Assembly: GCA_949293315.1 (NCBI GenBank)
Contig: CASFCH010000074.1
Coordinates: 1 to 33,331, forward strand
DNA length: 33,331 bases
DNA from: an uncultured Oscillospiraceae bacterium
GTDB lineage: Bacteria > Bacillota > Clostridia > Oscillospirales > Acutalibacteraceae
Reading direction: 5' to 3'
Within the stretch, counting starts at the first letter, position 1. Each line of letters starts with the position of its first letter. The notes beneath the pieces were generated by a model that worked only from the letters and a program-made list of their open reading frames with translations, was not told the origin of the DNA and did no database searches. The position numbers were made by a program, and so were the translations under genes. Below are positions 23,600 through 31,794 of the stretch, one piece after another.

Positions 23600-26014
23600 T
23601 CAGACGGTCTCCGCCGCCGCCACGCGTTCCTTGGCCTCCTGATAGCGGGCCTTGATCTCCTCAAAGTGGCTGTAATTCTCCGCCTGCTTGAGCATGCGGA
23701 CCGCATCCAGCCACGGTTTGGCGGAGCGGTTGAAGGAGAGGTGCGAATTCTGCTCGTCGCGGATGGCGCGGTTGAGCGCGGTAAACTTTTTCTTCAAGGC
23801 TTTGGCGTCCGCCTTTGCCGCCTTCGCGGCGCTCTTGTCTCCGGCCTCCTTGGCCTCAAAGAGTTTCTTATAGATCGCATCCTCCTGCTCGTTGTACTGC
23901 TCCTCCGTGGCAAACAGCTCCTCGAGCTTATCGTTGCTCATAAAGGTCAGCTCGGCCTTGCCGCCGTAATACTTTTGCTGATATTTGCGAGCCGTCAGGC
24001 GCTTGCGGTTAAAGTCGATCAGGTACTTGCGCAGCTCTTTTTCATCCTCCGTGCCGTGCGGCAGCTTTTTGGCCTTGCGCAGCTCCGCCTTCAGCTCGCT
24101 GACAGTGGCGTTGCCGAGCCCTTCCAGACCGCCGTCGACAATTTTGCGAGCGCAGTCGATCTGGACCTTGCCCAGCTCGCGGTCGAAGCGCTCCATCTCG
24201 CGCAGAACGATCGGCGCCATCTGAATCTGCGCATTGCGGTCCGCGGCCGCCCGGTAGTCGGCCCGGGCCTGTTTGATCTGCGCCTTGTCCTTACTGGCTT
24301 TCGCGGCCTTGATGCCGTCCTTGGAGAGCTTGACCGGTGTTTCATCCTTGAGATTTTCGGCCGTTTCAACCATCTCGACCACTTCCACCAGGCTGCTGTC
24401 GCTGAGGGTATTGTTGCCGAAGTCCTCGAAAAACGCGCGGATCTTGAGCACCTTGATAATGCCCTGCTGCTTGAGCTCCGTGAGATCGTAGAAGAAGTAC
24501 GGGATCACGTTGACGATCGCGCCCAGGACGGAGACGATAATCAGCATCCGCACCATGGAGGTGAGGATATCCGGATCATACAGGGAGAAGTAGGAGATGT
24601 CGGCGCTGCCGTTGGCGATCGCCTGATTGACCACGTCGCCCACGCGGGAGCCGTTATCCATGACACGGTTCATCACGGCCGTATCGTTCAGAACCTGCTG
24701 CGCGACCGTCTCATTGATGCCGAAGCGCTCATACAGCGCGGGGAGAACGCCGCTGGTGACGAGCGTTACAATGCCGCCGATCGCCGTGATGGTGGAGAAC
24801 ATGCCGTCGATGCGCTCGCCGGTGACATACTGCTGATAGTCGCGGATATCGGCCTGAATCGTCGGGGTGAGGATCTGGGCAAAGGCGTTCATCAGCGCGT
24901 TCATGTAGAAGCAGATCACCAGGATCAGCAGGCTGTTGATAAAGGGGAACATCAGCGCGATGAAGACCACGTTGAACACATTTGTCATGATCAGCACGCC
25001 GCGCTTGCCCCACTTGCGGATGCAGAACGGGGAGGCCACCATGCCGACAAAGCCCGCACTCTGGCAGAAGAGGGTGATCAGCGTGTACTCCGTGCCGGAG
25101 CATACGCCGCCGTAGTTGTACAGCCACTGGAGCATGGTCGTCACGGCGGACTCCAGGAACCCGAGCCATCCGGCCAGCGCGATCACCCAGAAGTACTTGT
25201 TGCGCACGACCTCACGCAGGGAGTCCATGAACTTGATCTGGATGACGTGCGTCTTGGCCTGTACGATCTTTTCCTTGGTGTTGACATAGATCACGATGCA
25301 CAGCACGATGCCCAGGATGCACAGCGGCGGATAGACGTAGCGGTACAGGCGGATATCGTACATATTGTTATTGGTAAACCACTGGGCGAACAGCGGCATG
25401 ACCAGGCCCATGATGGACGGCGCAATGGAATAGACGACGCCCTTGATGGACGCCACATCCGTGCGCTCCTGCGAGTTGGGGGAGAGCACGTGCAGCAGGT
25501 TGTCGTAGGACTCGTAGAAAAAGTAATAGAAAAAGTTCTGCGCAAAGTTGAAGAGCAGCACGATCACGCATGTGGCAATATAGCCCTTTGTGCGGCCGAA
25601 CACCTCGCCGCTGCCGAAGAGCGCCTCCATCTGATCGTACGGAAACCACACGAACGCGATCGTCAGCAGGGCGCTGGGGATCCCGGCCTTGACGATATAC
25701 GGCTTATACTTGCCGTCCTTCCCGCGCGTGTTGTCGATAATATTGGCGCGCACGCCGGAGAGCGGGATGTTCACCAGCACGGAGATGACGTACAGGATGT
25801 ACATATCCGTGGGCCGAATGCCGATCGTATTCCCGATCAGGACATTCGTGGTGGAGAGGATCACGTTCAGCGCCATAACGGAAAGGAACTTGACGCCGAT
25901 TCCGCCGCCGGCATACGCGACGATCTCCTTAAACGGCATGTACCGCCCCTTCGGCGCCTCGTTCCAGTAGAGCCGGACGTCCGTGAGCAGCGTTTTGAGC
26001 TTTGAAGTCTTCAT
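23600..26014 (-). CDS. MFS (GPH-type) transporter with long C-terminal helical extension
   Basis: An 804-residue protein. Residues about 1-505 form a 12-helix major-facilitator transporter of the glycoside-pentoside-hexuronide (MFS_2) type, seen in repeated hydrophobic blocks, the IDNTRGKDGKYKPYI loop after helix 2 (as in the R-x-GK-xRP-type loop of this family), and ITAIGGIVTLVTSGVLPALY. The last about 300 residues form a highly charged, Lys/Glu/Ala-rich, probably coiled-coil cytoplasmic tail with no recognised domain. ATG 26014 follows GAGGAGGAGACAG. It is co-directional with and just downstream (50 nt) of the sialidase gene, so it probably imports the sialidase substrate or product; which of these is inference. 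Confidence 0.85.
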   Translation of the reverse strand: MKTSKLKTLLTDVRLYWNEAPKGRYMPFKEIVAYAGGGIGVKFLSVMALNVILSTTNVLIGNTIGIRPTDMYILYVISVLVNIPLSGVRANIIDNTRGKDGKYKPYIVKAGIPSALLTIAFVWFPYDQMEALFGSGEVFGRTKGYIATCVIVLLFNFAQNFFYYFFYESYDNLLHVLSPNSQERTDVASIKGVVYSIAPSIMGLVMPLFAQWFTNNNMYDIRLYRYVYPPLCILGIVLCIVIYVNTKEKIVQAKTHVIQIKFMDSLREVVRNKYFWVIALAGWLGFLESAVTTMLQWLYNYGGVCSGTEYTLITLFCQSAGFVGMVASPFCIRKWGKRGVLIMTNVFNVVFIALMFPFINSLLILVICFYMNALMNAFAQILTPTIQADIRDYQQYVTGERIDGMFSTITAIGGIVTLVTSGVLPALYERFGINETVAQQVLNDTAVMNRVMDNGSRVGDVVNQAIANGSADISYFSLYDPDILTSMVRMLIIVSVLGAIVNVIPYFFYDLTELKQQGIIKVLKIRAFFEDFGNNTLSDSSLVEVVEMVETAENLKDETPVKLSKDGIKAAKASKDKAQIKQARADYRAAADRNAQIQMAPIVLREMERFDRELGKVQIDCARKIVDGGLEGLGNATVSELKAELRKAKKLPHGTEDEKELRKYLIDFNRKRLTARKYQQKYYGGKAELTFMSNDKLEELFATEEQYNEQEDAIYKKLFEAKEAGDKSAAKAAKADAKALKKKFTALNRAIRDEQNSHLSFNRSAKPWLDAVRMLKQAENYSHFEEIKARYQEAKERVAAAETV

Positions 26015-26048
26015 CTGTCTCCTCCTCTGTCATTTGAATGCGGGGCGC

Positions 26049-26067
26049 TGATCCCGTTCGGGGATCA
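26049..26067. terminator. Intercistronic hairpin overlapping the sialidase stop
   Basis: TGATCCC (26049-26055) and GGGATCA (26061-26067), loop GTTCG, covers the sialidase stop codon. There is no T-run on either side, so it is more likely mRNA structure between sialidase and transporter genes than a terminator. Confidence 0.4.
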
Positions 26068-27369
26068 CGCCTCTTCGCCCTTGATCCAGGCGATGGAAAA
26101 CTCTGCAAATTCAATCTTCCGGCAGTCGGTGTCCGGCTCAAAGAGCGCGCCGACATTTCCGTTTGGCAGCTGCGTCAGCGCGCTGTAGACAAATCCGCCC
26201 GCCCGCAGCACCCGCCGGTAGGGGAAGGTCTCCCCCCCGTCCTCGGAGAGGCGGACCGTGCCGCAGCAGCGCTTTTTGCGGTCCGCAGGATTGAGAAACA
26301 CCACATAGTCCTTCTCCATCCCATTCAGACGCAGCACGGAGCTCTGGCAGATCGGCTGCGGCAGGCTGTCGTCCCAGTCGAAATGCTCCCAGCTCTGCCC
26401 GCCGTCCCCGCTGTATGCGATGGCTACGCTGCGGCGCGGATCATGGTTGCGCATGAAGTATTTGAGCACGCCGCCCTCCTGCTCGATCAGCTGGGACTCC
26501 GTGAGCATCTGGTCATTTTTGATCGTCCGGCTGCTCAGCCGTTTGCCGTCCACGGTGCGCGTATCATTGGGCGACTCTCCCCGCGTCCACGTCCGGCCCT
26601 GATCGTCGCTGTAGATCACGCAGCACGACAGACGCAGGGGGAACTTGCGGGTGCCGTAGTAGATCGGCACCACAATGCGCCCCCGGTAGGGCCCGCCGCC
26701 GATCACGATGCCGCAGCCCGGCCCCGGGCCGATAAAGCTCATATCGTCACGCTTCACCTGGCAGTTGAGCGACCGCGGCTTCGACCAGGTCAGTCCGTCG
26801 TCGTCGCTGTAGCACATCATAAGCGTGGAGGTGTGCTCCTCGCGGAATTTCCCGCCCGTGTAGATGCTGCCGTAATGCCTCTTTCCGTCGGTCACCTCGC
26901 CGTCATCATCGACGGTATAGCGCGTCTTTTCCCCCGTGGGGCGGCAGAGCACGCCATCCTTCAGGAAATATTTCTTCCGACCGCGGCGAATGATCCGGTC
27001 CCCCTGTGCATCCTCTCCGGCGCTGCATACGCTGTTGCGGATGCCGACGCCCGCCGGCGTGTGGGAGTAGTGCAGGTAGATCCGGCCATGCGCCGCATCA
27101 TAGGTCATCACCGGATCGATCGCCGCCGACGATCTGAGCTGTTTTGTCCCGTGCTCCCGCACGGCGAGGATAAACGGCCCCCACGTCCGTCCCCCGTCCG
27201 CGCTGCGGCGGACGACCTTATCAATGCGATTGGGGTTGTCCATTCCCGAGCAGTACCGCGCGTCCGCACAGGCGACCACAATGCCGTTTTTCGTAGTCAC
27301 CATAGAGGGGATCCGGTAATACTCGGACGGTCCGCCCAGGCCGGGGCCAAAAACTGTTTGAAATTCCAT
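26065..27369 (-). CDS. Sialidase (GH33-type exo-alpha-sialidase), cytosolic
   Basis: A 434-residue six-bladed propeller protein. The first Arg of the sialidase Arg triad is Arg19 in the (Y/F)RIP motif YRIPS. Five Asp-box (S-x-D-x-G-x-x-W) elements are visible: SADGGRTW, SDDDGLTW, SDDQGRTW, SGDGGQSW and SEDGGETF. TESQLIEQEGG then YFMRN gives the conserved Glu and second Arg, and Tyr395 in GFVYSALTQL is the likely nucleophile. It would release terminal sialic acid. There is no signal peptide or membrane anchor, unlike secreted mucin-degrading NanH, so it probably works on imported sialosides. AGGAGG precedes ATG 27369. It heads the operon with the MFS transporter; upstream are a candidate cre and palindrome. 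Confidence 0.9.
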   Translation of the reverse strand: MEFQTVFGPGLGGPSEYYRIPSMVTTKNGIVVACADARYCSGMDNPNRIDKVVRRSADGGRTWGPFILAVREHGTKQLRSSAAIDPVMTYDAAHGRIYLHYSHTPAGVGIRNSVCSAGEDAQGDRIIRRGRKKYFLKDGVLCRPTGEKTRYTVDDDGEVTDGKRHYGSIYTGGKFREEHTSTLMMCYSDDDGLTWSKPRSLNCQVKRDDMSFIGPGPGCGIVIGGGPYRGRIVVPIYYGTRKFPLRLSCCVIYSDDQGRTWTRGESPNDTRTVDGKRLSSRTIKNDQMLTESQLIEQEGGVLKYFMRNHDPRRSVAIAYSGDGGQSWEHFDWDDSLPQPICQSSVLRLNGMEKDYVVFLNPADRKKRCCGTVRLSEDGGETFPYRRVLRAGGFVYSALTQLPNGNVGALFEPDTDCRKIEFAEFSIAWIKGEEA

Positions 27370-27482
27370 CGGCGCCTCCTGATCTCTTTTTTCAAGACAG
27401 ACTGTTCCAGTATCCTTTTAATTTTTATGGTCAGAGTCATTTTATCATGTTTTGCTATAACAATAAATAAGTTTCACAAATT

Positions 27483-27498
27483 CTGATTTCGCTTTCAT
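27483..27498 (-). promoter_or_regulatory. Candidate catabolite-responsive element (cre)
   Basis: On the minus strand ATGAAAGCGAAATCAG fits WTGNNARCGNWWWCAW at 15 of 16 positions. It lies about 115 nt upstream of the sialidase start, a position used for CcpA repression or activation. CcpA binding is inference. Confidence 0.6.
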
Positions 27499-27555
27499 AA
27501 ATTATTGTTTTCTTCTGCTATCCGGTTTGAAAATCCATCCGTTTTTGCAAACTCA

Positions 27556-27573
27556 AATGAAAGAACTTTCATT
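27556..27573. promoter_or_regulatory. Perfect palindromic operator candidate
   Basis: AATGAAAG (27556-27563), 2-nt spacer AA, CTTTCATT (27566-27573). The TGAAAG half-site pattern resembles RpiR/LacI-type sugar-regulator operators in Firmicutes. No such regulator gene is in the window. Confidence 0.55.
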
Positions 27574-27764
27574 GCCATCGAAAACGGAGCAAGAAAAATC
27601 ATCAGATTCTGCATTTTTTGCACAATGCAGAGGATCCCTCTCTCACCTGCCGGCACACCGATCCCGCCGCCATCGAAAAAATGCTGGTAATCCACGGGAA
27701 AACGGCGTATACTGAAAGCGGATCAGATCAGCGATATTCACGGAGTAAAGGAGACTGCCCGCAC

Positions 27765-29129
27765 ATGAAATACGAAGCGCTCAACCGCCATATGCTGGAT
27801 ATGCAGGGGGAAATCATCGATGCGGTCCGCAGGTCTGTCCGGATCGAAAGCGTCCGGGGCAAGGCGGCCCCCGGCGCGCCCTATGGCTCAGGCCCCCGTG
27901 CAGCCCTGGACGACGCGCTCGCCCTGGGGGAGCGGCTTGGCTTGAGGACCGGCCACATGGATCACCGCGTGGGATGGGTCGAATATGGCTGCGGAGCGGA
28001 GATGGTCGGGGTACTGGGCCATCTGGACGTGGTTCCCGCGGGGGAGGGCTGGGATTATCCGCCCTTCGGCGGGGAGATCCACGGCGATATTCTCTACGGG
28101 CGCGGCGTGCTCGACGACAAGGGACCGGTGATCGGCGCCATATACGGCTTAAAGGCGATCCGCGATCTGCATCTGCCCCTTGAGCGGCGGATCCGTGTGA
28201 TGTTCGGAACAGACGAGGAGTGCGGATGCAGCTGCGTCAAGCACTATATTGAGCACGGCGGCGAGCTGCCGGCGATCGGCTTTACGCCGGACGCGGACTA
28301 CCCGCTGATCTTCTGCGAAAAGGGGACGACCAACGTCATTTTGGGCGGCGCCGTCACCGATCCCGGGCAGATCCGGGTCCTCCGGCTGGAGGGCGGCACA
28401 GCTCCCAACGTCGTCACGCCGCGCTGCCGGCTGGAGGTCGAGGGGGAGATAAACGTTGAGCCTGAAGCTGGAATCACTGTAAAGCGCGCGGGCGGAAAAA
28501 CCATTGTGGAGGCCGTGGGGAAGGGCGCACACGGCAGTACGCCGGAACGCGGAATCAACGCGGCCGTCCGTCTCCTGCATGCCGTACGGGGCACCCGGTT
28601 TGGCGGGGACTTCCAGCGCATGATGGATTTCATTCTGGATAAGCTGTGCGCGGATACAAACGGGGAGCGTCTGGGCATTTACGTGTCGGATCCCGAGACG
28701 GGGGAGACGACTGTCAATCTGGGAATGGTGTCCTATGACGACGATCGGATGTCCTTTACGCTGGACATCCGCCACCCCCGCAGCGCCGTACCCGAGGAAA
28801 TTCGCGCGCGCGTGGAACAGGCGGCAGCGGCCTACGGCCTGGGGATCGAAAAGCTGTGGCAGGTACCGTGCCTGTACGTCCCCAGGGAGTCCGAGCTCGT
28901 GCGCAAGCTGACGGCCGTCTATACCGAACAGACGGGCAGGTGGGAGCAGCCGCTGGCGATCGGCGGCGGCACGTATGCCAAATCCTTCCCGAACATGGTC
29001 GCCTTCGGGCCCGTTTTCCCCGGAGATCCGGAGGTCATCCATCAGCCCAATGAGTGCGCGCCCATCCCCAGGCTCATGCAGTCGTTTCAAATCACGGCCG
29101 CGGCCATGTATGAACTCGCTCAAAAATAG
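27765..29129 (+). CDS. pepV: PepV-type dipeptidase (M20 family)
   Basis: A 454-residue zinc dipeptidase of the PepV group of M20. The metal site can be read directly: His86 and Asp88 in GHLDVV, Asp118 in VLDDKGP (shared metal ligand), Glu151-Glu152 in GTDEECG (catalytic base and ligand), Asp176 in TPDADYP, and His426 in VIHQPNE. The lid domain lies between about 180 and 310. These positions nearly match the Lactobacillus PepV active site. It hydrolyses dipeptides in the cytosol to provide free amino acids. ATG 27765 was chosen for the AAAGGAGA upstream; an earlier in-frame ORF extension lacks conserved sequence. A terminator follows. Confidence 0.93.
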   Translation: MKYEALNRHMLDMQGEIIDAVRRSVRIESVRGKAAPGAPYGSGPRAALDDALALGERLGLRTGHMDHRVGWVEYGCGAEMVGVLGHLDVVPAGEGWDYPPFGGEIHGDILYGRGVLDDKGPVIGAIYGLKAIRDLHLPLERRIRVMFGTDEECGCSCVKHYIEHGGELPAIGFTPDADYPLIFCEKGTTNVILGGAVTDPGQIRVLRLEGGTAPNVVTPRCRLEVEGEINVEPEAGITVKRAGGKTIVEAVGKGAHGSTPERGINAAVRLLHAVRGTRFGGDFQRMMDFILDKLCADTNGERLGIYVSDPETGETTVNLGMVSYDDDRMSFTLDIRHPRSAVPEEIRARVEQAAAAYGLGIEKLWQVPCLYVPRESELVRKLTAVYTEQTGRWEQPLAIGGGTYAKSFPNMVAFGPVFPGDPEVIHQPNECAPIPRLMQSFQITAAAMYELAQK

Positions 29130-29144
29130 TTTTTCATATCTGTC

Positions 29145-29181
29145 ACGCCGGGTCCGCCATCGTGGGCTTCGGCGTTTTTTT
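29145..29181 (+). terminator. Intrinsic terminator after pepV
   Basis: ACGCCG (29145-29150) and CGGCGT (29170-29175), followed by a run of seven T (29175-29181). The loop is long (19 nt) and could hold further pairing. Confidence 0.75.
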
Positions 29182-29244
29182 CGGCTCGCTCCGCTGCGGC
29201 GGATCCATAGATAAAAGGTATATCACGCTATGAAATACAGGCAT

Positions 29245-29273
29245 TTGCAGGGGCGAATAAATCGGCGTATAAT
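29245..29273 (+). promoter_or_regulatory. Sigma-A promoter of the DUF3737 gene
   Basis: TTGCAG (29245-29250) and TATAAT (29268-29273) with a 17-nt spacer. Transcription near 29280 gives a 100-nt leader. Confidence 0.85.
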
Positions 29274-29289
29274 AATAATGAAATGACTG

Positions 29290-29349
29290 GCGGCGGCGTT
29301 CTGCGCTCCGCCGCGGATAAGACCCTCCGGCGCACCGTCTGCCGGAGGG
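29290..29349 (+). other. Structured 5' leader with two hairpins
   Basis: Hairpin A is GCGGCGG (29290-29296) with CCGCCGC (29308-29314). Hairpin B is CCCTCCGGC (29323-29331) with GCCGGAGGG (29341-29349). There is no T-run after B. CCTCC in hairpin B could alternatively pair with the GAGGAGG ribosome-binding site at about 29365-29371. It does not match any riboswitch that I recognise. Confidence 0.5.
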
Positions 29350-29380
29350 CTTCATCTGAGCACGCGAGGAGGCACTTACA

Positions 29381-30259
29381 ATGAAAATCATTGAAAATCA
29401 ACAATTTGATCAGGAACGCGCGCTGTATGGCAGCCGCGGCCTTTTTGTAAAAAACTGCGCTTTTGACGGCCCCGCCGACGGCGAGAGCGCACTGAAAGAG
29501 AGCTGCGATATCCGGCTGGATCACGTCCGCTGCAACCTGCGCTATCCCTTCTGGCATGACACCCGGCTGGAGATCCGGAACACCGAGATGACGGAGCTCT
29601 GCCGGGCGGCGCTGTGGTACTCCCACGATATTAAAATCGCCGGCAGCAAGCTCTATGGGATCAAGGCGCTGCGGGAGTGCTGCGATGTGGTGATGGCGGA
29701 TTGTGACATCCGCTCGCCGGAATTCGGCTGGTCGGTGCGGAATATCGAGATGCGCCGCTGCACGGCGGAGAGCGAGTATTTTATGATGCGCTCCGAAAAT
29801 CTCCGCTTTTCCGACGTCCGGCTGCAGGGGAAGTATTCCTTCCAGTACATCCAAAACGCAGTATTCGACCACTGTCATTTTGACACCAAGGACGCCTTCT
29901 GGCACGCCAAAAATGTCACCGTGCGCGACAGCGTGATAAAGGGCGAATACCTCGCCTGGTACTCGGACGGGCTCACGCTCATCAACTGTAAAATTATCGG
30001 GACCCAGCCCTTCTGCTACTGTAAAGATCTCAAGCTCGTGGACTGTGAAATGGTCGATACGGACCTCTGCTTTGAAAAATCCAGCGTGGAGGCCACGATC
30101 ACGACGCCGGTCGTCAGCATAAAAAACCCGGCTTCCGGACACATCCGCGTTCCCGCCGTGGGGGAGGTCATCCGCGATGATGCGGACGCCGCGGGCGAAG
30201 TCCTGATTGCGGAATCCGACGGCGGTCAGGGGCCTGATCCCTCCTGCGTATGCGCATAA
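29381..30259 (+). CDS. DUF3737 family right-handed beta-helix protein
   Basis: A 292-residue protein of the DUF3737 family. It begins NQQFDQERALYGSRGLFVKNCAFDGPADGESALKES, the family signature, then shows short repeating turns of about 20-22 residues with Cys and aromatic ladder residues (KNCAFDG, IRNTEMTEL, IAGSKLYG, MADCDIRS, MRRCTAES, FDHCHFDT, VRDSVIKG, INCKIIG, VDCEMVDT), a parallel beta-helix typical of a pectate-lyase-like fold. It has no signal peptide, and the reaction and substrate are unknown. GAGGAGG precedes the ATG. It has its own promoter and leader, and is followed by the MATE exporter after 81 nt. Confidence 0.9.
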   Translation: MKIIENQQFDQERALYGSRGLFVKNCAFDGPADGESALKESCDIRLDHVRCNLRYPFWHDTRLEIRNTEMTELCRAALWYSHDIKIAGSKLYGIKALRECCDVVMADCDIRSPEFGWSVRNIEMRRCTAESEYFMMRSENLRFSDVRLQGKYSFQYIQNAVFDHCHFDTKDAFWHAKNVTVRDSVIKGEYLAWYSDGLTLINCKIIGTQPFCYCKDLKLVDCEMVDTDLCFEKSSVEATITTPVVSIKNPASGHIRVPAVGEVIRDDADAAGEVLIAESDGGQGPDPSCVCA

Positions 30260-30340
30260 TTGCGGGGCTCCCCCTGCCCTTCCCGCCGGGTGCGCCGCCT
30301 CCGGCCTCCATTTTATCCAGAAGGAGTTCAGGACCCGATC

Positions 30341-31684
30341 ATGCAAAAAAATTCCACCCCTTTTTCTTCCGGGAATATTCAGATGCTGCGCGCGCTGCTG
30401 TTTCTCTCCATCCCCACTATTATTGAAGAGGTCCTCGCGACGCTGCTGCAATACGTGGATACGGCGATGGTCGGCCGGCTGGGCGAGCAGGCCACGGCTT
30501 CCGTGAGCATCACGACCAATGTCACCTGGCTGATCAACAGCGTGCCCGGCGCGATCGGCACGGCGGTCCTCGTCCTGATCGCAAAGGCGGCGGGCGCCGG
30601 GGACAGGGACCGTGTCCGGAAGCTGTCGCAGCAGGCGCTTTTCCTGGCGGTTGTGTCCGGCGGAGCGCTCGGGGCGTTCTCCGTCCTGCTCAGCCCCTAC
30701 ATCCCCGTGTGGATGGGCGCGGAACCGGCGATCTGCGGCGCGGCCTCGAGCTACTTTTTTATTATCAGTCTGCCGCTCGTCTTCCGATCGGTGAGCACGG
30801 TCCTGGGCGCGGCGCTGCGCGCCGTACAGAACACCGGGACGCCGATGGCGATCAGCATTGCGGCAAACGGGCTGAACATCGTGCTCAACTATGTGCTGAT
30901 CTATACGCTTGAGCTGGGCGCGGCCGTCGCCTCGGCGGTGTCCTATGCGCTGTCCGGGATCCTGATGTTCGCCGCGTGCCGCCGGAACCGGCTGCTGCGC
31001 TGGCGGTGGCGGGACTTCTCCGTGGAGGGGCGGCTGCTGCGGGAGTGCGTGTCCATCGGGACGCCGGTGCTGGGCAGCAGCATGGTCTCCTGCCTGGGGT
31101 ATGTGGTGTTTGCAAGCCTGGTCTCCGGGATGGGGACCACCGTATTTGCGGCGCATTCCATCGCGGTCACGGCGGAGACGATTTTTTATGTGCCGGGGTA
31201 TGGTCTGCGCTCCGCGGCCTCGACCCTGATCGGCAATGCCCGCGGCGAGGGGGACGGCCGGAAGCTGCGGGCCGTTGGAAAGCTGAGCGTATTGCTCACC
31301 GTTGCGCTCATGTGCGTCAGCGGCCTGATCCTGTATGCCTTTGCGCAGCCGCTGATGGGGCTTTTCACCCCCAGCGAGCCGGTGGTGCAGCTGGGGGCGC
31401 AGATGCTGCGCCTGGTGGCGGTGTCGGAGCCATTCTTTGGACTGATGGTAGTACTGGAGGGGATTTTTTACGGCCTGGGCCGCACCCGGTACGCATTCCT
31501 GGTGGAGGCCGTGGGGATGTGGGGCGTCCGCATTCTGTTCACATGCCTGTGCGTGCGCGTCTGGGCGCTGGATCTGCGCGCCGTGTGGTACTGTATGATC
31601 GCGGACAATGTCTGCAAAGCAATCCTGTTTGCGCTCCCCTTCCTGCGCAGGAAAAACAGGGACCGGCTGCTGCGGGCCCAATAG
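30341..31684 (+). CDS. MATE family efflux transporter
   Basis: A 447-residue multidrug and toxin extrusion protein. Twelve membrane helices are readily counted in two halves, with family motifs in each half: TIIEEVLATLLQYVDTAMVGRLG and the corresponding second-half segment GTPVLGSSMVSCLGYVVFASLVSGMG. It exchanges cations or protons for drugs or metabolites. The ATG at 30341 follows AAGGAG at a rather long spacing (about 14 nt), so a later in-frame start remains possible, though the hydrophilic first residues fit the family. It has no visible promoter of its own and is probably read through from the DUF3737 gene. A terminator follows. Confidence 0.92.
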   Translation: MQKNSTPFSSGNIQMLRALLFLSIPTIIEEVLATLLQYVDTAMVGRLGEQATASVSITTNVTWLINSVPGAIGTAVLVLIAKAAGAGDRDRVRKLSQQALFLAVVSGGALGAFSVLLSPYIPVWMGAEPAICGAASSYFFIISLPLVFRSVSTVLGAALRAVQNTGTPMAISIAANGLNIVLNYVLIYTLELGAAVASAVSYALSGILMFAACRRNRLLRWRWRDFSVEGRLLRECVSIGTPVLGSSMVSCLGYVVFASLVSGMGTTVFAAHSIAVTAETIFYVPGYGLRSAASTLIGNARGEGDGRKLRAVGKLSVLLTVALMCVSGLILYAFAQPLMGLFTPSEPVVQLGAQMLRLVAVSEPFFGLMVVLEGIFYGLGRTRYAFLVEAVGMWGVRILFTCLCVRVWALDLRAVWYCMIADNVCKAILFALPFLRRKNRDRLLRAQ

Positions 31685-31736
31685 GGGCGTTCCCCACAGA
31701 GGGCTGCTCGCTTAAAAAGCAATCGCTCTATAACAA

Positions 31737-31778
31737 CTGCGGGGCGGCATGAAGCCGCCCCACAGTTTCTTTTTTCTC
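31737..31778. terminator. Intrinsic terminator between MATE and folK
   Basis: GGGGCGGC (31741-31748) and GCCGCCCC (31754-31761), loop ATGAA, extended by CTG/CAG with one mismatch. A T-rich tract (31766-31778) follows on the plus strand. It could also serve folK in the opposite direction, where the tail is TTGTTAT. Confidence 0.82.
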
Positions 31779-31794
31779 TCCTGAACCGAATATC

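Larger units (their letters stand above)
27370..27764. other. 395-bp divergent intergenic region, AT-rich
   Basis: The stretch separates the sialidase (minus) and pepV (plus) genes. About 27400-27620 is distinctly AT-rich compared with all flanking coding sequence. It holds a candidate cre (27483-27498), a perfect 8-bp palindrome (27556-27573) and a TATACT -10-like element for pepV at 27708-27713 with no good -35. A minus-strand TAAAAT near 27439-27444 could be the sialidase -10, but I see no convincing -35. Confidence 0.6.

Noticed and set aside
23666-26005. 779-residue open frame antisense to the MFS transporter
   Set aside because: It is an out-of-frame mirror of GC-rich codons in a clear transporter gene. 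The translation is His/Gln/Arg/Val-rich with no family pattern, and there is no ribosome-binding site in place.
29290-29349. Known riboswitch upstream of DUF3737
   Set aside because: I could not find the conserved core of any metabolite riboswitch class; it is reported only as a structured leader.
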